From Aureimonas sp. Leaf324 (GTDB lineage Bacteria; Pseudomonadota; Alphaproteobacteria; Rhizobiales; Rhizobiaceae): a stretch of DNA of 64,000 bases. The stretch lies in NCBI RefSeq assembly GCF_001423245.1, contig NZ_LMOH01000002.1:1-64000 (forward strand), read 5' to 3'. This document shows positions 33,247-41,264 of the stretch, one piece after another. A program made the position numbers and the translations under genes. The first letter of the stretch is position 1; each line of letters opens with the position of its first letter. The notes below the pieces were generated by a model. The model did no database searches and was not told where the DNA came from. It saw nothing but the letters and a program-made list of their open reading frames with translations.

Positions 33247-34857
33247 TTACGCTCGATCGAAGATGCAGGCCTCGAGTTCACGATAAACCGCCATTTCCGG
33301 CGTCATGTGCTTAGACAACTCGATCTTAAAGGCGTCAGCGGTAATGCTGCCGACGATTCCGCAGATGCTCCGGATTCGGTTCGTATCATCCTTCAGGTTC
33401 TGGTTTGCGATATCCTGCACGAATGCGTCATAAGCCTCCTCGTTAAACTGCTTCTGGTTCGCCGCGCAGAAGGCTTTCAGCACTTCCTTATCGTAGAGGT
33501 AGTTCTCAATTTCCCAGCGCTTCAGGACACGATGATTTTGCCCATTCGTTCTCAGGTAGATTTGTCGATCGTTCTCATTGGTATCCCTGCCGGATGCCAT
33601 GTCGCGATCCTTCAAAACCCAGATGTCGACGGCTGGGAACACCTTTCCAAGGACTGCCAAGGCGATGGCGCTCCTTTGATCGGGCTCAGTATTGCCGCCG
33701 CTCGATGTGAAAAAGGCTTCGGGCCGTCCCCTCGCGAAGATGTTGTTGAAGACCTGCGCATCCATGCCGCGCTCACGATTATTTGGGCCTGGTTCTGCCC
33801 GGCCTTCACAATAAACGATCGTTGAGGGGCTGATGAGGTGAGCGAGATCGTCGAGCGCGATCGAGAATAGGTCGCGCCAAGTACCCGGGCCAACCTCGAC
33901 AGGGCGCAGCACGTGGGCTTCCGACGCTAAGCTATGTTCTGGCTTGAATTGAACTATCTGACATTTGTCATGCAACTTGAGCTGCAGGGCACGGATGAAG
34001 CCAATGCTGTGCGTCGTAATCCAAAGCTGACACCTCTCTCCAATGAGACGATCGATCTCAACAAGAAGATTACCTTGAATTGACGTGTTTATATGTAGCT
34101 CAGGCTCATCGATTAAAAAGACGGTATCATCGTAATCATCTTTGCGGAGATATAAATCAAGTAGAATGTCCACCACCTCCTTTTCGCCATATGATAGCAC
34201 ATTGAATTCAAATTCGTGCGGATGATCCGGCTTGGAAAAATACAGAGTTCCCTGACTTCCTTCAACGTTTCCAATTCCTGAAATTTCTAGATCTAGGCAG
34301 TTCTTCAGAGATTTGTTCAAATCACCGATGATCTTAGCCTTCGCCTCGCTTGGCTTGAGATCGTTGTCATCCCGATATTTATTGTACATCGCGTATAGGA
34401 GGCGGTAGTTTGCCTCCATTTTTCCATCGATCGCACCAGCATACGCTGCTCCGTACTGGTTTTGACGGATCGGATCGACAGCTCTCGTCTCAGTAATCTT
34501 GAGATTATTGTTGTATCGATATGGACTTCGAAAAGAAAATATGGTGTTTCCTTTATTCTCTTCGGCGCGTCTATGATATTGGGCTCCATAGTCCCCTGTT
34601 GTGAACATCACCTCTACGCTGGTTGCGTTGATAATGACATCTGAGCGCATCGAGTAGTAACTGTTTTCTCTGTTGAAATGTGTTCCAACATGGTTCCATT
34701 TGCTTGCGTGATGCATGAGCCCGTCTAGGACGCTACTCTTCCCGCAACCGTTTGGGCCGACTAGCGCAACAATGCGTTTTGGATTTTCGCCCAAATCGAT
34801 AGTAAGGTCGTGGAAGCGCTTGTACCCATTCTTTAAACGAATCGATTTTATGAACAT
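33247..34857 (-). CDS. AAA ATPase-TOPRIM/DUF4435-like fusion, PARIS-like defence protein
   Basis: A 536-aa protein. Residues 1-330 form an ABC/SMC-type AAA ATPase: Walker A VGPNGCGKSSVLDG, signature-like LSYGEKEVVDILLDL, Walker B TVFLIDEPELHIN and ITTHSIGFIRAL. Residues ~345-530 carry TOPRIM/DUF4435-type motifs: TIVYCEGR, VDIWVLKDRDM and RWEIENYLYDKEVL. This joins in one chain the two parts of the PARIS anti-phage system (AriA ATPase, AriB DUF4435 effector); OLD-family nucleases are the nearest alternative. The gene is visibly richer in A+T than its neighbours, as expected for transferred defence cargo. No helicase or methylase partner is adjacent. Confidence 0.7.
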   Translation of the reverse strand: MFIKSIRLKNGYKRFHDLTIDLGENPKRIVALVGPNGCGKSSVLDGLMHHASKWNHVGTHFNRENSYYSMRSDVIINATSVEVMFTTGDYGAQYHRRAEENKGNTIFSFRSPYRYNNNLKITETRAVDPIRQNQYGAAYAGAIDGKMEANYRLLYAMYNKYRDDNDLKPSEAKAKIIGDLNKSLKNCLDLEISGIGNVEGSQGTLYFSKPDHPHEFEFNVLSYGEKEVVDILLDLYLRKDDYDDTVFLIDEPELHINTSIQGNLLVEIDRLIGERCQLWITTHSIGFIRALQLKLHDKCQIVQFKPEHSLASEAHVLRPVEVGPGTWRDLFSIALDDLAHLISPSTIVYCEGRAEPGPNNRERGMDAQVFNNIFARGRPEAFFTSSGGNTEPDQRSAIALAVLGKVFPAVDIWVLKDRDMASGRDTNENDRQIYLRTNGQNHRVLKRWEIENYLYDKEVLKAFCAANQKQFNEEAYDAFVQDIANQNLKDDTNRIRSICGIVGSITADAFKIELSKHMTPEMAVYRELEACIFDRA

Positions 34858-35029
34858 GAGATAGAATCGCTGCGACTTGAGCTAGGGTGCCCACAACCCT
34901 GGCACGAACGAGGGCGCCGCGAAATCGAACCAGGTAGAAGGTTCGTTTCATCGACAGGTTCGTACTAGTTATACCCACTCAGCACCTTGAACTCTAAGAC
35001 ATCCCCTTTCCCCCAGACCTGAGGAAAGC

Positions 35030-35653
35030 TCACACCTCTCTCGGCCGACCATTCGGCCGCACGACTATCGCAGGGTTCCGGTGCAGCCCGCCCTTCGCCA
35101 TAGGCACCTCGCGGAACGTGAAGAAGATGTCGGCCTCGGCGTCGAAGCGGGTTGTGGCCACTGCGGCGATCGCCGCATAGACGCCTTTGGGCGCCTGCTT
35201 GGAGCGGGCAGGCAAGCCGTCCTTCGGGTCCAATTTCACGCCGTAGGGTACGTCCGAGGCGATCACGAACTCGGCCGCGTCCGGAATGTCACCGCCCGAG
35301 CCGAGCTGGATCAAGCGGCCGTCGGCGTACACGCTGTGTGAGGCGCGATAGGCGCCGGTCAGCCGTGGCGACTCCAGCTCGAGCTGTCGCAGGATCCACC
35401 GGAGCGCTGTAACTTCGGTGTTGAACTTGGCGACGATCGTGCCGTCCGGCTTCACGCTGCCAAGTGGCGCGCCCTGGCGGCCGTCGACCGCGATCTTCGG
35501 CTTCCCGCTCGTCCGGCCGGCCGCCGCCTCGTTCCTCGCCTTCGTGACGGCGATCTCTTCACGCGCGAACGACGCCAGCATCCGAGACCGGGCCGTCGGG
35601 CTCTTCATCTCGTCGACGAGAAGGGCGAGCTCGCGCGTGAAGGGATCGCTCAC
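35030..35653 (-). CDS. Hypothetical phage-type protein, last of the tail module
   Basis: A 207-aa soluble protein (MSDPFTRELALLVDEMKSPTARSRML...VKPDGTIVAKFNTEVTALRWILRQLELESPRL). Its start lies two bases from the stop of the gene at 35656, so it belongs to the same transcript as the tape-measure gene. No domain recognised. The position downstream of a tape measure suggests a tail-tip or virion protein (inference). Confidence 0.55.
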   Translation of the reverse strand: MSDPFTRELALLVDEMKSPTARSRMLASFAREEIAVTKARNEAAAGRTSGKPKIAVDGRQGAPLGSVKPDGTIVAKFNTEVTALRWILRQLELESPRLTGAYRASHSVYADGRLIQLGSGGDIPDAAEFVIASDVPYGVKLDPKDGLPARSKQAPKGVYAAIAAVATTRFDAEADIFFTFREVPMAKGGLHRNPAIVVRPNGRPREV

Positions 35654-35655
35654 CC

Positions 35656-36327
35656 TCAGACGCTCGTAGGCTGGTGCTCGGGCAGCAGCGCACGGACCGC
35701 GTCGAAACGCTCCGTTATCGCCTGACGCCAGGCGTTGTCCTTGGGGTCCACGCCGTAGCCCGGGAAGACGAAGGCCACGACGAGTGTGGACAGGCCCTCG
35801 AACATGTCGTTCGGGATCGCGTCCATGCCGACTACCTTGCCGATCTCTCGGAGAAGCCGGTCGGTGAGGATCAACACGCGCGCCGCGTACTCGCCGCGGG
35901 CGGCGGTCCAGTATGCGAACCCTGCGTCTCGTCCTTCAGGGCCGAAGACCGCCGCCACGTTCGACAAGTACGCCTCGCAGGCCTCGCCGAACCGGGTCAG
36001 GTACAATGGGATGTTGTCGGCCAGGTCGGGCGTGTGACCGATCTCGAGGTCGTGCTCGATGACCTTCACCATCAGCTCGAACCAGACGCCGCCGTGCGCC
36101 TTGCCCATCTCGCGCGCCTCGGCGATCAGCCGCAGCCCTTCGGCGCGCTGCCGCGCCTCGAGGATCTCCGAAGCGCCGTCCAGCGACCGAGGCGGATTGA
36201 ACTGCCCATCGGAGCAGCCCGTCCGACGCTTGGCCCGCACGACAGGCCCGGCCCAGCCGGAGAAGGAAGCCAGCGGCGGGGCTCCGACCATGGAGGATCC
36301 GAGCAGGCTGTTTTTGAGACTGGTCAT
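35656..36327 (-). CDS. Hypothetical phage-type protein
   Basis: A 223-aa protein from ATG 36327 (MTSLKNSLLGSSMVGAPPLASFSGW and onwards), whose start overlaps the preceding stop as TGATG; the frame is open to 36693 but that part lies inside the previous gene. The middle is helical (ARQRAEGLRLIAEAREMGKAHGGVWFELMVKVIEHDLEIG). No recognised family. Probably a minor structural protein by position. Confidence 0.55.
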   Translation of the reverse strand: MTSLKNSLLGSSMVGAPPLASFSGWAGPVVRAKRRTGCSDGQFNPPRSLDGASEILEARQRAEGLRLIAEAREMGKAHGGVWFELMVKVIEHDLEIGHTPDLADNIPLYLTRFGEACEAYLSNVAAVFGPEGRDAGFAYWTAARGEYAARVLILTDRLLREIGKVVGMDAIPNDMFEGLSTLVVAFVFPGYGVDPKDNAWRQAITERFDAVRALLPEHQPTSV

Positions 36328-37133
36328 CAGGCAGCGACCTTTGCCAGCTTGGCGGCCTTCCGGGCGCGCTTGGCAGCGGCTCGGTCGAGTTCCGGTGAAT
36401 GGATCGCAGACTTCTGGAAGGGCTCCGGTTCGATCGGCACACCCGGTTCGTCCGCCCAGCGATGCACGACGCGCTGCGACACGCCGTCCTTCGAGACCTC
36501 CGTCAGCGTGATGTGCCCGCCGACGAGGGATATCGGCGTCGTGCCGGTGAACGCGCTCCCCATGTCCGCGGGATCGACCATCATGCGCCGTTGGGCCTCC
36601 ATGATCGGGATGCCGTGACGGATCGGATCGAAGCGACGGACCGCGTCGTCGCCTTCGAGGCTGGCGCCGAGCGACCGGAGGTTCACGAACCATTCCTCGC
36701 CGGACGGGTATGGGCCGACGGTGAACTCGTCGATCTGCTCGACTTCGCCGACGGCATAGTCCGTGCCTTCAGCACGGGTCATGAAGTTGAGCGCCTTCAC
36801 TCGCTGCTCATCGTCCGACCAGCCGACGACATAGAGATCGACGTCGGCCCAAGACGTGTAGCCGGCGTCGCGCGCACGCAGATCCTGCCACTCGCTGAGG
36901 TCGTCCTGAAGCCGAGCGGCGAGATCGTCGAAGGAGCGATAGCGAATGGAGAAGTCGAGCGCGAACTCGGCGACGACCTTCTGCAGGCCGCGGACGGCGA
37001 TCGCCGCGTTCAGGTTCGGGATCGGCATCGCCTTGTTGCCGAAGCCCACGATATGGCCATCCGGCAGATAGAATGCGCCGTCGGTCATCAGGAAGGCGCG
37101 GTCAGGCCGCACGAAGACGTTGATTGCCGTCAT
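36327..37133 (-). CDS. Hypothetical phage-type protein downstream of the tape measure
   Basis: A 268-aa protein from ATG 37133 with GGAG seven bases upstream, overlapping the tape-measure 3' end by 32 bases. It starts MTAINVFVRPDRAFLMTDGAFYLPDGHIVGFGNK and continues as a compact alpha/beta protein with a Lys/Ala-rich tail (RAAAKRARKAAKLAKVAA). I do not know its function. It is coupled by TGATG to the next gene. Confidence 0.6.
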   Translation of the reverse strand: MTAINVFVRPDRAFLMTDGAFYLPDGHIVGFGNKAMPIPNLNAAIAVRGLQKVVAEFALDFSIRYRSFDDLAARLQDDLSEWQDLRARDAGYTSWADVDLYVVGWSDDEQRVKALNFMTRAEGTDYAVGEVEQIDEFTVGPYPSGEEWFVNLRSLGASLEGDDAVRRFDPIRHGIPIMEAQRRMMVDPADMGSAFTGTTPISLVGGHITLTEVSKDGVSQRVVHRWADEPGVPIEPEPFQKSAIHSPELDRAAAKRARKAAKLAKVAA

Positions 37134-40100
37134 GATCGAACTCCATTGCCCGCTCACGGTGGGCCTTCGGATTGGATTTGCCGCCGCCGATCGGCGACGC
37201 GATGATGCCGACACCGGCACCGAGTGCCATGCCGACCGGGCCAGCTGCCGAGCCGAGACCGAGCGCGCCACCGAACTGGCCGGCGAGCTCATAGCCGCCC
37301 ATCAGGCCCGAGATACCGCCCATCAGCGGATTGCCCGATGAGTAGGCGTTGCCCGCGATGCCGGCGAGGCCCATGAGGGCGCCGAAGCCCGCCTGGCCGC
37401 GCGACATGCCGGGCGTCGCGCCCTGGCCGGCGTAGCCTGTGTCGAACCGCCCGGCGCCGTAGCTCTCGATGCCGTCTTCGACACCCTTCGACACGCCCTT
37501 CGCGAGATCGCGCGTCGTGCCGCCGAGGATGCTGTCGGCCTTCGCGAAGTGCGAGGCGAACTGGTGATCGACCTTGTCGCGGACCGAGCCCCACGTCCCG
37601 CCGTTTGCGGCGTCCGACGCGCCGTAGCGCCCCGGGCGGCCGGCGTTGATCGTCGAGTACAAGTCGTAGATGTCCATGCCGGGCTTGAAGCCGCGGTCCT
37701 GGAGATAGCCGACGACCGCGTCCATCTGGTCGGAGAGCGTCTGTCCGATCGCCGCGCCGTAGCGCTTCTGCTCGGTCGGGCCGAACTGAATCAGGCCGAT
37801 GTGACGATCGCCCGCACCACCGCGGATGCTGGTCGAGAAGCTGCCGCCGGTCTCGAATGAGATAACGGCCGCTAGGTCGCGAGCCGTGGTCCCGATCCGG
37901 TTGGCACCATCCTTCAGGACGTCGGCGAGCGACGAACTGGCACTCGTCATCTTCGTGGCGGCCGCGGTCGCCGCCGGCAAGGCGTACTTGTCCGCGTAGG
38001 GATAGCTCGGCGACTGGTAGGCCGGGCGCGCCGTCGGGATCGGGACGTTCTGGTTGGCAGCGAGGCCACCGAGGATCGACACGACGTTGTTCCGGCCGGT
38101 CTGCCCGTCGCCGAACAACCCGCCGAACAGCCGCTCGAAACCGGCCGAAGCGAGCTTCTGCCCGAGGCCGGACAGTGCCTGCGCCAGGTTGTCGACAAGA
38201 CTGCCGCCCTTACCGAGCGCTTCGATGATGCTGCCGAAGACGTCTGAGGCCACTTGGCCCATATCGGCCATCGCGTCCTGCTGGGCGCGGACCGAGTCGT
38301 TGAACCGCATTGCGGCGGCGAGCCGCTGCCCCTCGAAGCTGTCGAAGTCGAGATCGAGATTGCGGATGGTCTGGCGGATTTCCTGCTCGCTGTCCGTGAA
38401 GCCGAGGATCGACCGCTCGAACTCGACGTCGGCAGTGAACTCGGCGATGCGCTCGCGCTGACGCTTGGCGTCCTCGGCCGCCTTCTGCCGCTCGCGCTCG
38501 GCCGAGGTGTTCGTGCGGATCTTGTCGGTCAGCCGGCCGATCTCGTCGGCCTCCCGGTTGATCTGGTCGACGAGGGCCGGATTGATAGCGCCGGCCTTCG
38601 CGTCGTTCGCGGCGCGCTGCGCCTCGGTCATCGCGTCAAGCTTGAACCGGGCAGCGGCGATGGCGCCCTCGCTCTCGCCGTACATGTCGACCTGAAGCCG
38701 CAGCTCGGCGACGGACTTCTCGATGCTGGCCTTCTGTTCGGCCACGGCATCGGAATAGGACCGGGTCGCGGTCTCGGTCTTCGTCAGCGCGGCCGCCTGG
38801 TCCTCAAGCTGCTTGCGCAGATCGTCCGTCACGTCCGGGTTGATCCGGTCGCCGAAGCGACGCTCGAGCGCCGCGTTGTCCGGCCTGTCCTGGGCGGCCG
38901 GCTTCGGCAGGCGCGAGCGCGAGTTGACGATCGCATCCATGGCGGCCTGAAGAGCCTGCGTGTTCGTGGCGGCGTTCATGACGTCGGTGCCGAGACGGCG
39001 CATCTCGCCGGCCAACGCTTTGACCTCGTCGCTGGCGCCCGGCTTGATCTGGATTTGCGCCATGCGCTCGACGAACGCCTTGGCTTGTATCTCGCCCCGG
39101 CTGAACTGCCCGTAGAGCTCGCGGATCTCGGCCTGCGCGTTGCGGACCTCGCCGTTGAAGAGGTCGAGCACGGCCTTCGCGCTGCCAAGTGTGCCCATGT
39201 CGAGCCGGACCGCTTCACCACGGCCGAGGTTCTCGACGGCGCCCTTCAGTTCGTCCTTCGCGACCTTCAGACTGTCGACGAGTTGGCCGACCGCCATGCC
39301 CTCTGTGAGCTTGGCGCCGGCCGAATAGACGAGATCAGCAGCGCGACCCGCTTCGCCGAAGCTGTCGCGAACGGCGTCGACTGAGCGCTTAAACTCGTCC
39401 ATCGAGTTCTTCGCGGCCTTGGCCTCGGGGCCATCCGACATGAGCCACAGCGCGCCGGCCGCCGCCGTCGTGGCGCCGAGGGCGATGCCCACCGGGCCGA
39501 GGGACGTGACGAACCCGCCAACCGCTGTCGCGATCGCGCCGATGCTGGATTTTATACCGCCGCCTTCCTGCAGCACTTGCGCGACCTGACCGGCCTGCGA
39601 AGCCAGGATCTGGAACGGCGACGCGCCCATCGCGAGCATCGTGCCCATGTCGTTCAGCTGGAAACCGAGGCCCTGCACCTGGCCAGACGTCAGCTTCACG
39701 TTCTGGTTCGCAGCCTCGGCGCCTTTGCCCATCTGGTCGAAGCGTTTGGCCGCGGTCGCGAGGATGACGTTGCCCTGCTCGGTCGTCAGATTGCGAAGGC
39801 CGATCTGGTGCGCGACGTCCTGTTCGACCTTCAGGTATCGGGTGGCGTTGGCGTACGTGTCGTCGTAGGCGCGACGGAGGTTTTCGGCACGCTTCATCTC
39901 TGCCGAGGCCAACTTGTTGACCGCCTCGGCAGCCTTCAGACTCTCCGTCTGCTGCTTACGCAGCGCGTCGCCGAACGGTTTCAGCTCGGCGGTCAGCGCC
40001 TTCGTCATCGAGGCCATCTGACGCTCGGCCTCAATGGCTGGCTTCATGCCAGCGGCCAGCGACTTGTAGGCGGCTGGGTCCATCTCGGCCTTCATCCGCT

Positions 40101-40221
40101 TCAGCGTCGCGGCCGCGCCCTCGGTCTGCTGCCCGAATGCCTCGACGTCGCGCGCACCTTTCTAGATACCGGACGTATCGGCGGTGACGATGAGCTTGCG
40201 GGTGACTGTCGCTGCAGCCAT
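37102..40221 (-). pseudogene. Phage tail tape-measure protein with an early in-frame amber
   Basis: From ATG 40221 the frame reads MAAATVTRKLIVTADTSGI, then TAG at 40162-40164 (codon 20), then KGARDVEAFGQQTEGAAATLKRM and on to 37102, about 1,039 codons. The N-terminus has the expected tape-measure style and its ATG overlaps the previous stop (TAATG), so this looks like the true start. The body has long coiled-coil helices, a membrane-like central stretch (SIGAIATAVGGFVTSLGPVGIALGATTAAAGALWLM) and a C-terminal Gly-rich region. A 997-aa product could start at ATG 40095, but no ribosome binding site is seen there. Either a nonsense mutation, a sequencing error or amber readthrough. Confidence 0.78.
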
Positions 40222-40469
40222 TAGCTGCGCCCCCCAACCTGCCGATCGTGGCTTCGGCCACTATCTGCACGCGAAACGACGCCAGCGTCGAAGTCGCCAC
40301 GGCGGAAGACGCCCGGGAACGTTTGACCGGCCCGCGCGAGTTTCTCTGCCGCCGCTCGAATGGCGAACTCGTTCGGCGTCACGCCCGCACGGTTGGCGGC
40401 GTCATGAATGGCTTCCCGGAAGCCACTGGTGACGCGCGCACCGCTGAGAAAAAGCTGAGCTGTTGCCAT
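40221..40469 (-). CDS. Small protein coupled to the tape-measure gene
   Basis: An 82-aa protein (SGARVTSGFREAIHDAANRAGVTPNEFAIRAAAEKLARAGQ). The central VTPNEFAIRAAAEKL resembles a ribbon-helix-helix or short helical unit; the tail is Arg/Asp-rich. Its TAA overlaps the next ATG as TAATG. In tailed phages the position before the tape measure is held by tail assembly chaperones, but the sequence gives no proof of that role. Confidence 0.5.
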   Translation of the reverse strand: MATAQLFLSGARVTSGFREAIHDAANRAGVTPNEFAIRAAAEKLARAGQTFPGVFRRGDFDAGVVSRADSGRSHDRQVGGRS

Positions 40470-40574
40470 GAGCCAAGACCTTCGTTCTGTTGAAAGTCAT
40501 ATGGTGGTGGCTGTTGCTATCGATTACTGGACATGTGCGGACATTACTATGCAATGGCACGCGAGGCAGAGCGA

Positions 40575-40862
40575 TCAACAACTGATGCCAAGCGACAGGA
40601 AGTAGCGCGTAAGTGCTGGAGAGTCCCGGTGCCCCTCGCGAAGCAGGTCGAGCGCCTGCCGATCCCCATATCGCTTCGCCTCGAGCGCCACAGCAGAGAT
40701 CTCCCATGGAGCGCCCAGCGATGAGCGTCGACCAATGCCATCCTCCTTGCACCAACGTCGGATCGTTTTCTCGTTTTTACCGGTGCGATAGGCCGCCTCC
40801 TTCAGCGAGATAATCTCTTCCGGGCGCATCAGGACAGGCGAGGGGAGCGTACTGGTGGTCAT
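40575..40862 (-). CDS. Helix-turn-helix protein, excisionase/MerR-like
   Basis: About 95 aa from ATG 40862 with GGAGAG nine bases upstream. EEIISLKEAAYRTGKNEKTIRRWCKEDGIGRRSSLGAPWEISAVALEAKRYGD is a MerR/excisionase-type winged helix followed by a short dimerisation tail. The frame is open to 41327, but that part is the repeat region and looks non-coding. It sits between the origin-like repeats and the tail module, so it could regulate either. Confidence 0.65.
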   Translation of the reverse strand: MTTSTLPSPVLMRPEEIISLKEAAYRTGKNEKTIRRWCKEDGIGRRSSLGAPWEISAVALEAKRYGDRQALDLLREGHRDSPALTRYFLSLGISC

Positions 40863-41262
40863 GGAGGGAAACTCTCCAGATGTTCGGGGGACAGATGCAG
40901 GTGCGGGCATGGGCAGCCGAACGCGCCAGCGGGCTAAATTCTTACGAGCAAAAAAAATCTGCGAATGAGGCCCCTGTCGGTAGACACCCCCACGACCGCC
41001 CTGACTTTCGATCCCCCCTCTCGTCGGGGTCGATCGATGGGCATCGACAGAGGGTGGCGGAGCTTCGACGACGGACGACATTGGAATCTCATCCGTCGTC
41101 GTCCGTCGGTCGTCCGTCACATCAAGGCACTGTTCTAATTGGGTTTTCGCCGTGACGGACGACGACGGACGACATTTCCCTACCTTCTCTAGGCAGTGCT
41201 CCTGTACGTCTCTACCGATCGCCCAAACAGCATCGTTCAAAGAGTTGTTGGGATGTCGTCCG
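40863..41262. other. Non-coding region around the iteron-like array
   Basis: About 400 bases between the primase-helicase stop and the helix-turn-helix gene hold the six repeats, an A+T-rich patch and no supported gene. Long frames crossing it are Arg/Ser-rich and match no family. It is a likely origin and promoter region. Confidence 0.55.
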
Positions 41263-41264
41263 TC
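41067..41264. repeat. Iteron-like array of a 10-bp repeat (candidate replication origin)
   Basis: GACGGACGAC occurs six times without mismatch in under 200 bp: forward at 41070-41079, 41154-41163 and 41164-41173 (the last two tandem), and reverse at 41098-41107, 41109-41118 and 41255-41264. Several copies carry flanking GACGAC. An A+T-rich stretch with an A8 run (about 40935-40965) lies to the left. The array directly follows the primase-helicase gene, whose stop codon overlaps the last copy. This is the layout of iteron origins, such as that of satellite phage P4. Confidence 0.65.

Noticed and set aside
33247-34857. A Gabija-type system
   Set aside because: Gabija needs a GajB UvrD-like helicase beside the ATPase-TOPRIM protein. 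The neighbours are a winged-helix-like protein and phage-type genes.
164-40164. TAG being read as a sense codon in this organism
   Set aside because: The HD-GYP gene (4637) and the response regulator (5736) end in TAG at the expected place for their families, so TAG works as a normal stop. The two internal TAGs are better seen as mutations.
40402-41155. Several frames across the iteron region (40402-40755 minus, 40880-41155 plus, and the N-terminal extension of 40575)
   Set aside because: They are low-quality Arg/Ser/Pro sequence crossing the repeats. None has a ribosome binding site, and the helix-turn-helix gene has a better start at 40862.
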